A DNA stretch of 36,814 bases from Actinomycetes bacterium (GCA_023336815.1 JAMBLJ010000164.1:1-36814), one strand, 5' to 3'; positions 15,531 through 24,177 are shown, counted from the first letter of the stretch. The notes: a model not told the origin generated them from the sequence alone. Translations and numbers: made by a program.

Positions 15531-17225
15531 CTAGCCGAGGTTGATCTGGATCCATCCCTGGTTGGAGGACTGTGCGTGGGTGTCGTCCTCCCAACCGTCC
15601 GGTCCGAAGTCCGGATCCCAGTACGCGATTGCGAGCATGGTCGATTCACCGACCGTGAACTGTGCATCTTGCTCGTCGTCGGTCTGGAGCGGACGGGACG
15701 TCTCGAAGTACCAGGTACCAGCCGAGTCATCGGTCGGGTTGGAGTGTGACCACACGCCGAGCAAGCTGTTCTCAGCACCGGCGCCGTTGTCGTCCTCGCG
15801 TGTCTCGGCGTCTGTCGCCCACTCGTCGTCGTAGTTGCAGACTGAGTCGTTGCCCGGATCCTTGCCATCACCTGGTGGATTCACGGATCCACCGGACTCC
15901 GCACCCGCTGCACATTCGAGTTCCCAGTGCCAGATATCGACCATGCCAGCTGAAACCTCACCCTCCACATCGTCAGCGCCCATGTGGGGGCCGCCGGTGT
16001 CGACAGGGAACATCAAGCCGAGCGCAGCCGAGAGTTTCGCGTCGTCGGGATTCCAGTTGTAGTCGTCAACGACGGTGAGCATCGCATAGAGGTTCTGGTC
16101 GTCGTGGGCCACCTTGATTGTGATGTCTCTGTTGTCGATCGGTTCTCCGGCCTCAGCGACGATCGGCTCGAGTGTTGTCGCCAACCCGGGCACACCTGCC
16201 CAATCTGATGGGTTTCCGTCGACGGTGATCGCCGCGACAGGTGCGTCAACTGAGCGTGACATGGCTTCTTCGGCTGGGGTTGAGATCAAGTTGACCTCGA
16301 TCCATTCCTGGTTGGCGGACTGCACGTGTGTGTCGTCTTCCCATCCGTCTGGCCCGAAATCGGGGTCCCAGTACGCGATGGCAAGCAGCGTCGGCTCACC
16401 AACGGTGAACTGTGCATCCTGCTCGTCACCTGTCTGGAGGGGTCGGGACATCTCGAACGACCAGATTCCCTGCGCATCTTCGGTGGGTGTGGAATGTGAC
16501 CACACGCCGAGCAGGCTGTTCTCGCCCGTTGCCGTGTTGTCGTCCTCGCGGGTCTCAGCGTCAGTTGCCCACTCGTCATCGAAGTTGCAGTTGGCGTCGT
16601 TGCCCGGATCCTTGCCGTCACCAGCGGGACCAACGGCTCCGCCTGTCTCGGTGCCCGCTGCGCACTCGAGTTCCCAGTGCCAGATGTCGACCATACCGGT
16701 TGAGACTTCGCCTTCTTCGTCGTCGGCGCCCATGTGTGGGCCGCCGGTATCGACGGGGAACAACATCGCAAAGGCGGCCGAGAGCTTCGCATCGTCTGCG
16801 TTCCAGTTGTAGTCATCTTCAACAGTCACGAGCGCGTAGACGTTCTCTTCGTCGTGCGCCATCTTGACGGTGATGTCCCGGTTGTCGATCGGTTCGCCAG
16901 CTTCGGCTTCGATCGGCTCGAGAGTGGTTGCCAGTCCCGGGACCAATGCCCAGTCCGAAGAGTCGCCATCGATGGTGATCGCGGCCGCTGGAGCGTCCAG
17001 AGTGCGTCCGAGGTCCTCTTCCTCTGGTTCCTCTGCCGGCGCCTCCGTTGCGGGCGGTGCCTCCGTTGCAGGGGGCGCTTCGGTAGTTGTTGACCCCAGC
17101 GTCGTTGATGTGGTCGTGATCGCTGCTGCCGTAGTCGTCGTGTCTTCATCGCTAGAACTGGTACACGCTGCAGCTACGAGCGATAGAACGAATACAACCA
17201 CGAGCCATCTGCTCTTGGTCCGCAT
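15531..17225 (-). CDS. Lipoprotein with two tandem EB_dh-like (heme-binding) domains
   Basis: Predicted exported lipoprotein of 564 residues. The signal ends VAAAC with Cys21 as lipidation site; a Thr/Ala/Pro/Glu linker follows to about residue 72, with a repeated EAPPAT. Two domains, about 74-313 and 324-562, are nearly the same along their whole length. Each contains GGPHMGADD, VDIWHWELECA, DDEWATDAETREDD and AYWDPDFGPDGWEDDTH, the pattern of the ethylbenzene-dehydrogenase gamma-subunit (EB_dh) fold that binds heme b in DMSO-reductase-family enzymes. AGGAGG lies eight bases before ATG 17225. Heme binding is inferred from the family; the axial ligands cannot be assigned. The operon partner is the ferredoxin gene. 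Confidence 0.82.
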   Translation of the reverse strand: MRTKSRWLVVVFVLSLVAAACTSSSDEDTTTTAAAITTTSTTLGSTTTEAPPATEAPPATEAPAEEPEEEDLGRTLDAPAAAITIDGDSSDWALVPGLATTLEPIEAEAGEPIDNRDITVKMAHDEENVYALVTVEDDYNWNADDAKLSAAFAMLFPVDTGGPHMGADDEEGEVSTGMVDIWHWELECAAGTETGGAVGPAGDGKDPGNDANCNFDDEWATDAETREDDNTATGENSLLGVWSHSTPTEDAQGIWSFEMSRPLQTGDEQDAQFTVGEPTLLAIAYWDPDFGPDGWEDDTHVQSANQEWIEVNLISTPAEEAMSRSVDAPVAAITVDGNPSDWAGVPGLATTLEPIVAEAGEPIDNRDITIKVAHDDQNLYAMLTVVDDYNWNPDDAKLSAALGLMFPVDTGGPHMGADDVEGEVSAGMVDIWHWELECAAGAESGGSVNPPGDGKDPGNDSVCNYDDEWATDAETREDDNGAGAENSLLGVWSHSNPTDDSAGTWYFETSRPLQTDDEQDAQFTVGESTMLAIAYWDPDFGPDGWEDDTHAQSSNQGWIQINLG

Positions 17226-17529
17226 GTCATTGTCCTCCTGGTCAGTCCGCCACGATTGTCGTGCGGTTTGTGTCATGGGGACAACGTACGACAGATGCCG
17301 GATCGCCAGCAGTGGCGTGGGTACCGTTATCGAAGTCCTTCGGATCGTGCGACGTGACCCTTTCGGCCATCGCAAACGGTGCCGATTGGCCCTGGCGGTC
17401 GGAGCGAGCACGATCGAGAGTGCGTGAGGGGCTGTGGCTTGCGGGTGCGGCAATTCGATCCGCATCCCGGGGTCTTCTCAGTGCTGTCAGAGTGAGGTGG
17501 AGAACTGCGATCGTGGGCTGTGCCAGCCG
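17226..17529 (-). other. 304-base gap upstream of the EB_dh gene
   Basis: It separates the HmuY-like gene from the EB_dh gene on the same strand. The EB_dh frame stays open through much of it, but without family sequence. I see the EB_dh ribosome-binding site (AGGAGG near 17234-17239) and no convincing -35/-10 pair, hairpin or small gene. It is long enough for a separate promoter. Confidence 0.4.
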
Positions 17530-18291
17530 CTACGAGGCTGAATCGGCGACCTTGGGGATCATCAGGTACTGGAACGTAATGCATGCCGGTTCCTCGTCCT
17601 CGCAGTAGTAGGAATCGAACTGGAGCAGCACGTCGCGGTCCTCGCCGGTCCGGATAACGTACGTGTTTGGTTTCACACTTATGACGTGTCTGATGAACGA
17701 GTACTTGTACCAGCCGCCGATCTCCGGATTCTCTGGCTCATCCTCGTCTTCCCCTCCGAGTACATCGACGGCGAACGTGGCGAATTCTGGCGCCACCGCA
17801 TCAGTCAGGAGTACCTCGCCGAGATCGATCGCACCCCCTGGACCCGATGCGTTGGTCACGCCAGAGTTCGTGAGCAGGTTGGTCCGTTGGAGAGCGATGT
17901 CCCACGCTGGATCGGCAAAATCGCCGTGGACGACATCTCCCGTGTCGAAGTCGAACAGAATCCAGTCCTCCTTGCTTCGGGCATCAACGGTGTAGCGGAT
18001 CGGTTCGACCACGGGCTCCGCCAGACCGGCGGAGGGGAGATCGCTTTGGGGGCTATCTGCTTCGGCCATTGGAGGTTCGTCATCCGGTGACGCTTCGATG
18101 CTCGATCCTGCTGCGACGTCCGAGGGTCCAGAGGTGGCGTTGACGGTTGGCGCGAATCCCGCCGGCTTCGGCTGAGAGGTTCCCCATGCGTACATGCCTA
18201 CAGCGCCCAGTACCACCAGGGCAGGGATCCCGAGGAACCAGGTTCTCTTGTACTGCCACCATCGACGTTGTACATCTTCGATCCGTCTCAT
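17530..18291 (-). CDS. Membrane-anchored HmuY-like protein
   Basis: Predicted type II-like anchored protein of 253 residues: a short basic cytoplasmic start (MRRIEDVQRRWWQYKR), one helix about 18-36, a Pro/Ser/Glu linker to about 95, then an HmuY-type domain. The domain shows DWILFDFDTGDVV, DPAWDIALQRTNLLTNSG, WYKYSFIRHVISVKPNTYVIRTG and ACITFQYLMI, the order of conserved blocks in HmuY-like proteins, of which Porphyromonas HmuY is a heme-binding hemophore. AAGGA ends eight bases before ATG 18291; an ATG at 18330 lacks a site. Beside a cluster of heme proteins, a role in heme capture or delivery is plausible but unproven. The histidine ligands of Porphyromonas HmuY are not evidently conserved. 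Confidence 0.72.
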   Translation of the reverse strand: MRRIEDVQRRWWQYKRTWFLGIPALVVLGAVGMYAWGTSQPKPAGFAPTVNATSGPSDVAAGSSIEASPDDEPPMAEADSPQSDLPSAGLAEPVVEPIRYTVDARSKEDWILFDFDTGDVVHGDFADPAWDIALQRTNLLTNSGVTNASGPGGAIDLGEVLLTDAVAPEFATFAVDVLGGEDEDEPENPEIGGWYKYSFIRHVISVKPNTYVIRTGEDRDVLLQFDSYYCEDEEPACITFQYLMIPKVADSAS

Positions 18292-18320
18292 TACTGAGTT
18301 CCTTAGTACGGTATTCTGGA

Positions 18321-18349
18321 AATATACCACCGCTGTCCATCTGTGACTA
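18321..18349 (-). promoter_or_regulatory. Candidate promoter for the HmuY/redox gene block
   Basis: On the minus strand, TATATT (18326-18321) follows TAGTCA (18349-18344) with a 17-base spacer, about 30 bases before the HmuY-like start. The -35 match is weak. It is the best candidate in the 189-base gap after the response-regulator gene. Confidence 0.35.
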
Positions 18350-18480
18350 GCGAAGACCGCCGATGTCGGTGCGTCCGGATCCTTGCCAGCGTCGCATGCG
18401 TGGCAGGTTCACGTCTGTAGCGCGCCATCACCGGACGACGAATGAGAGCCGAAGAGGGGGTGCTACAAACCTCAGGGGTG

Positions 18481-19113
18481 TCAGGTGATCAAGCCGAGCC
18501 TCATTGCAACGGCAACTGCCTCGGAGCGTCGTTGCACCCCGAGAGATGCATAGATACCGCGCAGTTTCGTCTTCGTTGTGGCTCCGCTGATGGATAGTGC
18601 TGTCGCTATCGCGGCGTTATCAGCTCCGTCGGCTAGGAGCTGCAGCATCTGAATCTGCTCGACTGTCATATCGCCGACGGGACCAACGGGATCGATTCCG
18701 ACCATCCTCGAGACGAGGGGACCGCTCACTTCTGCCTGAAAGTAGTTCTTGCCACGTGCCACGGTTTCGATTGCAGTCACCAACTCGTCCTGGCCGACAC
18801 TCTTGAGAACGTACCCTGATGCTCCAAGTTCGATCGCTCTGCTGACGTAGACAGGATCACCGTACATGCTCAGCATGAGCACGCCGACTTGTATTCCGAG
18901 TTCGGTGATGCGGGCCAGGATCTCGAGACCCGTCATGTTCGGCATTCGGACATCGAGCAACACGACGTCAACCTCGCTGGTTTCGAGTAGCTGTATCAGG
19001 GCGGGACCGTCTTCGGCCTGGCCCACGATCTCGATGTGCTCTGCTGACGCGAGAATGAGGTCGAGCCCTTCACGGATGATCCTGTGGTCATCAGCGATTG
19101 CGATCCTGATCAT
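18481..19113 (-). CDS. NarL-type response regulator (REC + LuxR HTH)
   Basis: Response regulator of 210 residues. The receiver has Asp8-Asp9, phosphoacceptor Asp54 (VVLLDVRMPN), Ser82 and Lys104 (GASGYVLKSV). The C-terminal helix-turn-helix (VEQIQMLQLLADGADNAAIATALSISGATTKTKLRGIYASLG) is LuxR-like but departs from the usual LT-RE-EVL opening, having MTVEQIQML. The ATG overlaps the upstream kinase stop (ATGA), so the two are co-translated. It lies directly upstream of the redox block on the same strand, 189 bases from the HmuY-like gene, and is a good candidate regulator of it. Confidence 0.9.
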   Translation of the reverse strand: MIRIAIADDHRIIREGLDLILASAEHIEIVGQAEDGPALIQLLETSEVDVVLLDVRMPNMTGLEILARITELGIQVGVLMLSMYGDPVYVSRAIELGASGYVLKSVGQDELVTAIETVARGKNYFQAEVSGPLVSRMVGIDPVGPVGDMTVEQIQMLQLLADGADNAAIATALSISGATTKTKLRGIYASLGVQRRSEAVAVAMRLGLIT

Positions 19114-20447
19114 TCCGCGTGCTCGCCTCCGTTGGGAACCCAGGCGACGAACCGTGTGCCGCCACCCCTGGCATCGGATACCAGGATACCGCCTCCGATG
19201 GCCTCGAGCCGATCGCGGGTCGTCGTCAGACCCAGGCCGGGAGGGCCCATCGTACCCGAGCCGTTGTCAACCACCTCGATCATCGTCGAGTCCCCTCCCT
19301 CAACGAGACGGACCATGACCGTGTCGGCGTGGGCGTGACGGCCGACGTTGGTGAGAGCTTCCTTTGTTGCGCTGTACAACGTTGCCCGATGTGCAAGCGG
19401 CAGGACCGCATCGACGTCGGCTATGAAATCGATGTCGAGATCTGTTTCTCCTTCGACCACCTCGACCAACTCAATAAGGGCAGATTCGAGATCGATCTCT
19501 ACTCCCGGTTCCTGTCGGAGAGCTGTCAGTTCCGATCGCAACGTTGTATCGACGTCTCGCACGAGTTGGTCGAGTTTGGTCAACTCGTCGTCAACTGGTG
19601 ATCCGGGCTCGATCATGCCTTTACTCGCCTGGAGACCGAACATGATCCTGTACAGCGGCTGGCCGATGTCGTCATGCAGTGAGCCGACAATGCGGGTTCG
19701 CTCCTTCTCACGAACCTCGATGAGCTGGCCTATCAACCTCCGTGACCGGTCTCGCCGGTCCTTCTCGACGCGCGCGTTGGTCACAGCGGCGGCACCAAGC
19801 GCACCGAGGAGGACGATTGCCCCTATGCCGAGTGCCACCCAGATCGCATATCGAATCTCGTCGACTGTATCAACGACGTGTGCAGCGAGTTCGTACACCT
19901 CGAATACGATCTCGATACCCTGTGAGCCACTATCGACAGGGACGTAGTACTCCCGTAGATCCCCGAGGTCCCGCTCGTAGACGTTCTCCGTCCGCGAGAG
20001 ATCGGGCTCCTCGTAGATCACCTCCCCACTGAACGCGGCGAGCAGATCGTCTGACATTTCAAAGGTGAGGCCGATGAGTCGCGCCTCATCCGAAACGATT
20101 ATGGTTCCCGTCCGATCCCATATCTTCACACGAACGATCTCCCGTCCGAGTAGGGAGTGTTCCACTTCTGTTTGGAGCTTCTCGACGTCCTGAGCGTTGA
20201 GGCTGTCACTCGGTCGGATCGATTCTGCAATGTCGTTTACGGTCGTCTGGATCGACTCTGCGGTACCGGCGAGGAGGTGTCGCTCAACGATGCCGGGGAT
20301 GATGATCGCGAGTGCTACTGCGACGAGAAGCGACGCTATCGCGGCTATAGCCGCCGTAGTGCCCACGGGACCGAGACGAAGTCCTCTGGCCTCCGACACT
20401 TCGAGTGGAGGCCGGACCTTCGATGCTTCTTCACGTTCGCGCTCCAT
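19110..20447 (-). CDS. Membrane sensor histidine kinase, HisKA_3 (NarL-cognate) type
   Basis: Sensor kinase of 445 residues. Helix 1 at about 29-52 and helix 2 at about 200-223 enclose an extracytoplasmic sensor of about 145 residues (VRVKIWDRTGTIIVSDEARLIG in its middle, a PAS/Cache-like look). A short linker leads to His258 in TRIVGSLHDDIGQPLYRIMFGL (HisKA_3) and a HATPase domain with KEALTNVGRHAHA and DNGSGTMGPPGLGL. The ligand is unknown. It overlaps the response-regulator gene by four bases. No clear Shine-Dalgarno precedes ATG 20447. The outward-facing sensor suits control of an extracytoplasmic redox system. Confidence 0.9.
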   Translation of the reverse strand: MEREREEASKVRPPLEVSEARGLRLGPVGTTAAIAAIASLLVAVALAIIIPGIVERHLLAGTAESIQTTVNDIAESIRPSDSLNAQDVEKLQTEVEHSLLGREIVRVKIWDRTGTIIVSDEARLIGLTFEMSDDLLAAFSGEVIYEEPDLSRTENVYERDLGDLREYYVPVDSGSQGIEIVFEVYELAAHVVDTVDEIRYAIWVALGIGAIVLLGALGAAAVTNARVEKDRRDRSRRLIGQLIEVREKERTRIVGSLHDDIGQPLYRIMFGLQASKGMIEPGSPVDDELTKLDQLVRDVDTTLRSELTALRQEPGVEIDLESALIELVEVVEGETDLDIDFIADVDAVLPLAHRATLYSATKEALTNVGRHAHADTVMVRLVEGGDSTMIEVVDNGSGTMGPPGLGLTTTRDRLEAIGGGILVSDARGGGTRFVAWVPNGGEHAE

Positions 20448-20524
20448 GTCTATAGCTTCGCACGACCGTGCGCTACCACCAACACGGTTGGCGCGAGAAG
20501 CGCCTCAGATTGATCGGCCAGAGG

Positions 20525-22480
20525 TTACGGCGTAGCTCCTGGCGCGACCCAGCGGTTCAGCCACGCAAGGAACTCGCTCCACCACAGCTCGGCGTTGCGG
20601 CGAGTTTCGATCCAGTGTCCCTCGTCGGGAAAATACACGAGCCTCGCTGGAACGTCCTTGGCCTTCAGTACTCCGTAAAGGACAAGACCCTGGGTGACAA
20701 CCACCCGGTAGTCATCTTCGCCGTGGATCACAAGTGTCGGTGTGGTGATGTCATGCGCATGTGCCATCGGACTCCATCGTTGAACGGCGTCCATGTCCTT
20801 CCATGGCACGCCGCCAACAGCGGACTCTCGACCTGCGGTGACATCAGATGCCCACTGACCGAGGAGATCCGTGACACCGGCGTGGCAGATGGAGGTCTTG
20901 TACCGGTCGGTCTGCGTTGTGATCCAGGTCACCAAATATCCACCGTAGGAACCGCCAGCTATCGCCATCCGAGAGGAATCGATGTACCCGCGATCGAGGA
21001 GATGGTTGGTCGCTGCATCGATGTCTTTCCCCGGCTTGTCACCCCAAGCGCCTCGAATGCTTCGCGTGAAGCTATCACCGAACGACGATGACCCGTGGAA
21101 GTTGACCGACACGACGACGTATCCCGCGGCCGCCATTACCTGAGTGTTCCACCGCCAACTCCAGGCGTCCATCACCCCATTGTGGGGTCCGCCGTGAACG
21201 TTCTGAAGGAGCGGCCATGTGCGGGAAGGGTCGAAGCGAGGGGGCTCAACCACGAACGCCTGTATCTGGTTGTTGTCCGAGCCCGTGAACCGGATCTCCT
21301 CCGCCGGACGGAGTTCGAGTTCGCCCAGGGCGTCTTCGTTGAACGCAGATATGACGTTCGTATGTCCTCCACAGGTGAACGCGATTTCGGGAGGCTGATG
21401 CATGGATTCGGAACGATGCCAGAAGCAGTCGAGGCCTGGCCGCGGGCCATGGTTCGAGCCGCCGGAGGTCTGCGGAATCGGGTCCCCTGGGTCGAGCGAC
21501 ATAGTGAAGATACGGATGTGCCCCTCATCCTCGGCGTGGAGCACCAGTTCTTCGTTGCCGATGAACTCCCACCCAGCACACGAACGATCCCACCCTGCGG
21601 TCAAGATCGTCTCTGTGCCGGTCGGAAGGTGATGCGAAACGATACGCACGTGGTCCGCGTAGTAGTCGCGCTCGTATTGGGCTCCGTAGATGAGCATCGT
21701 GCCATCCGGAGAGACGCGCGGCCGGGTTGTACTCGCTGAGTCACCTGTAGGGATAACGGTCATCGCACCACCCTGGACCGGAAGCGAGTACAGGGAGAAA
21801 CTGATGTGGTTCCATGGCTCGGTGTCGTCGTCGAGGGTGAGGATGACCGTTGCGCTGTCCGGTGTAACCGTGAGTGAATCGGCGAACTCGCTGAGGCCGA
21901 TCAGCCGGTCGAGACCCTCTGTGAGATGGTGAACTGAGCCATCGGCGATATCGATCCGAAAGACATGATCGATCGTGTCACCAGCAAGCCATCGTTTCCA
22001 GTGGCGGAAGACACGATCTTCCGTAACCACAGGTCTCGGGCGACCATCGCGAGATTCCAGCTCATCCTGCGTCTCGGAGACTCCCGGGAATCCCCGCAGG
22101 AGCGGCGCCACGACGATCAAGGACTCTCCGTTGGGGATCCATGTGACGTAGCGCACGCCAAGGGGGAGAGCCGTGAGACGGCTTGCCTCTCCACCGTCGA
22201 TATCGATGACGTGAACCTGAGCCTTGTCATCTCCGATCTTGGAGAGAAACGCTATACGCCGGCCCGCAGCGTCGGGAGACGGGGAGGAGGCGTGGCGATG
22301 CTGGGACGTCAGTGGTTGTGTCACGCCATCTCGATCGACCGTGAACAGCTGGCTCGTTGCGTCTTCGCCGTCAGGGAACCCGGACACAGCAACCACGACG
22401 CTCTTCGAGTTCGGAATATGTTCGGGTTGTCCCACTCGCTTGAGGTTCCACAGGTCCTGAGATGAAATCGGTCGAGTCAC
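20525..22480 (-). CDS. Prolyl-oligopeptidase family (S9) serine peptidase
   Basis: Two-part serine peptidase: an N-terminal beta-propeller-like half (repeated WSP/D, PDG-type loops such as HRHASSPSPDAAGRRIAFLS and TTRPRVSPDGTMLIYGA) and a C-terminal alpha/beta-hydrolase. The nucleophile is Ser511 in GGSYGGYL; the Asp is in HGEDDYRVV and the His in DEGHWIE. It has 651 residues from GTG 22480, chosen for GGAG four bases upstream; ATG 22507 in the same frame has no site. The pattern fits acylaminoacyl-peptidase/dipeptidyl-peptidase-like S9C members. No signal peptide is seen, so a cytoplasmic role in peptide turnover is likely. Confidence 0.88.
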   Translation of the reverse strand: MTRPISSQDLWNLKRVGQPEHIPNSKSVVVAVSGFPDGEDATSQLFTVDRDGVTQPLTSQHRHASSPSPDAAGRRIAFLSKIGDDKAQVHVIDIDGGEASRLTALPLGVRYVTWIPNGESLIVVAPLLRGFPGVSETQDELESRDGRPRPVVTEDRVFRHWKRWLAGDTIDHVFRIDIADGSVHHLTEGLDRLIGLSEFADSLTVTPDSATVILTLDDDTEPWNHISFSLYSLPVQGGAMTVIPTGDSASTTRPRVSPDGTMLIYGAQYERDYYADHVRIVSHHLPTGTETILTAGWDRSCAGWEFIGNEELVLHAEDEGHIRIFTMSLDPGDPIPQTSGGSNHGPRPGLDCFWHRSESMHQPPEIAFTCGGHTNVISAFNEDALGELELRPAEEIRFTGSDNNQIQAFVVEPPRFDPSRTWPLLQNVHGGPHNGVMDAWSWRWNTQVMAAAGYVVVSVNFHGSSSFGDSFTRSIRGAWGDKPGKDIDAATNHLLDRGYIDSSRMAIAGGSYGGYLVTWITTQTDRYKTSICHAGVTDLLGQWASDVTAGRESAVGGVPWKDMDAVQRWSPMAHAHDITTPTLVIHGEDDYRVVVTQGLVLYGVLKAKDVPARLVYFPDEGHWIETRRNAELWWSEFLAWLNRWVAPGATP

Positions 22481-22546
22481 TTCACTCCAGTCGTCGTGTC
22501 CCAGCATGGCACACGACGATCGACCTCGAAGCAGACTCCTGTGGTC

Positions 22547-24127
22547 TCAGGCGATCTCGGCCCTTCGTTGTGCTCGCATGAGTCCGATGAGGAGACCATC
22601 CGAGACAGCGGTCCACGATGCATCGATGATGTTCTGGTGAACACCGATGCATCCCCACGACGAATCGGCATCGGCGTGTGTAGTCAGCACCCGGACTCGT
22701 GCGCTGGATCCCTCGGAACTGTCGAGATCCCTCACCCGGTAGTCGGTCAACTTGATGTCGTCGATCGATGGATAGGAGTCGCGCAGCGCCGCCCGCAAGG
22801 CGCGGTCCATCGCTGATACGGGTCCATCACCTTCGCGCGTGGAGACGATGCGCTGGTCACCGACGTGTGCCTTCACAGTCGCCTCAGCGATGACCTCACC
22901 GGCGCGTTGCTCTACGAAAACTCTGTAGGACTCGACCTCGAAGAGATCCTGCTCCCACCCGAGCGCTCGACGAGCGAGCAGCTCGAACGAGCCTCCAGCG
23001 GCCTCGAACTGATAGCCAGCATGTTCGTACTCCTTGATCGTGTCGACTATCCGCTGGGCATCCTCTGGTGTTAGATCGAGGCCGAACTCGGATGCCTTCG
23101 CAACAACAGTTGATCGACCCGCGAGTTCGGAAACGACCATGCGAGTTGTATTCCCGATGGTTGATGGGTCGAGGTGCTCGTAGGCATCGGATCGTTTTGC
23201 CAGGGCTGAGGTGTGCAATCCTGCCTTGTGGGTGAACGCGGATGAACCGACGTACGGGAGGTGAGGGTTCAGCGTGAGGTTGATCACCTCAGCGATGTGA
23301 TGCGACACGGTGGTGAGTCGGGACAATCTGTCCTCAGGAATCGATTCGACCCCCATCTTCAATGTGAGGTTCGGGATCACCGAGCACAGGTCGGCATTGC
23401 CGGTTCGCTCGCCGTACCCGTTGATACACCCCTGCACCTGGGTTACTCCTCCTTTCACGGCTGTAAGTGTGTTGCCGACTGCGAGACCTGAGTCGTTGTG
23501 GAAATGGCACCCGAAGGTTCCGTCCGGGATGCGTTCTGTCACCTCACCGATCGTGCGTTCGACTTCGTCAGTGAGGAAGCCACCGTTCGTGTCGCAGAGC
23601 ACCAGACGGCTCGCACCGGCCTCATGAGCAGCAGTCAGGATCGCCGTTGCCAGATCCGGGTTGGATCGATAGCCATCGAAGAAATGTTCAGCATCGAAGA
23701 ACACCTCGCGTCCTTCTGAACGGAAAAATGAAACCGTGTCCGCAACCATGGCGACCGCCTCGTCGTGGGACACCCGGAGCGCATGGTCGATGTGGTAGTC
23801 CCAGGCTTTGCCGACGAGACATACGGTGCCGGTGTCTGCGGCGAGTAGACGTTGTACCTGTTCGTCGTCGCCCGGCTTCACCCCGGCCCTTCGCGTCGAT
23901 CCGAACGCGACGAGTTGCGCCGTCTTCAGATCGAGTTCGGTGCGAGCCCTGGCGAAGAACTCGTCGTCCTTGGGGTTCGCCCCTGGCCAACCGCCCTCCA
24001 CATACGCAACGCCAAGATCATCGAGAAGACCGCAGATCGCGAGCTTGTCCTTTGCGGTGAGGGAGATCCCCTCCTGCTGCGTCCCGTCGCGTAGGGTCGT
24101 GTCGTAGATCTCAATTGCTTGTTTCAT
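22547..24127 (-). CDS. cimA: (R)-Citramalate synthase, CimA type
   Basis: Condenses pyruvate and acetyl-CoA to (R)-citramalate, the threonine-independent entry to isoleucine synthesis; the family sits within the isopropylmalate/homocitrate synthases. The N-terminus IEIYDTTLRDGTQQEGIS and HFHNDSGLAVGNTL (metal ligands and acceptor-site region) define the HMGL-like barrel. The length of 526 residues, the VEGGWPGANPKDDEFF segment and the C-terminal LeuA-type allosteric domain (AEATVKAHVGDQRIVSTREGDGPVSAMDRAL) fit the long CimA group. AAGGA lies six bases before ATG 24127. Two inverted repeats lie in its leader. Leucine/isoleucine feedback is likely from family knowledge. Confidence 0.88.
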   Translation of the reverse strand: MKQAIEIYDTTLRDGTQQEGISLTAKDKLAICGLLDDLGVAYVEGGWPGANPKDDEFFARARTELDLKTAQLVAFGSTRRAGVKPGDDEQVQRLLAADTGTVCLVGKAWDYHIDHALRVSHDEAVAMVADTVSFFRSEGREVFFDAEHFFDGYRSNPDLATAILTAAHEAGASRLVLCDTNGGFLTDEVERTIGEVTERIPDGTFGCHFHNDSGLAVGNTLTAVKGGVTQVQGCINGYGERTGNADLCSVIPNLTLKMGVESIPEDRLSRLTTVSHHIAEVINLTLNPHLPYVGSSAFTHKAGLHTSALAKRSDAYEHLDPSTIGNTTRMVVSELAGRSTVVAKASEFGLDLTPEDAQRIVDTIKEYEHAGYQFEAAGGSFELLARRALGWEQDLFEVESYRVFVEQRAGEVIAEATVKAHVGDQRIVSTREGDGPVSAMDRALRAALRDSYPSIDDIKLTDYRVRDLDSSEGSSARVRVLTTHADADSSWGCIGVHQNIIDASWTAVSDGLLIGLMRAQRRAEIA

Positions 24128-24146
24128 CGTGTGTCCTTCAACGGAA

Positions 24147-24169
24147 GAACCCTCCACGAGGGAGGGTTC
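24147..24169 (-). promoter_or_regulatory. cimA leader hairpin, proximal
   Basis: GAACCCTCC and GGAGGGTTC form a perfect nine-pair stem with a five-base loop, ending about 20 bases before the cimA start on the minus strand. The GGAGG in one arm could mimic a ribosome-binding site. There is no T-run, so translational or transcript-stability control is more likely than simple termination. Confidence 0.5.
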
Positions 24170-24177
24170 ACAAGCGC

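Noticed and set aside
14428-15534. Plus-strand open frame of 368 codons opposite the ferredoxin gene
   Set aside because: The minus strand has sixteen correctly spaced cysteines; the plus frame shows no recognisable domain.
16114-16812. Plus-strand open frame of 232 codons
   Set aside because: Ser/Pro-rich shadow of the duplicated EB_dh domains; its internal repetition only mirrors the real gene.
12063-20447. Hidden molybdopterin catalytic subunit within the redox block
   Set aside because: All large frames were accounted for; none has molybdopterin oxidoreductase motifs on either strand.
20490-20504. GGCGC/GCGCC hairpin as terminator of the sensor/peptidase region
   Set aside because: Only five pairs, no T-run, and it lies upstream of a start rather than after a clear 3' end; too weak to list.
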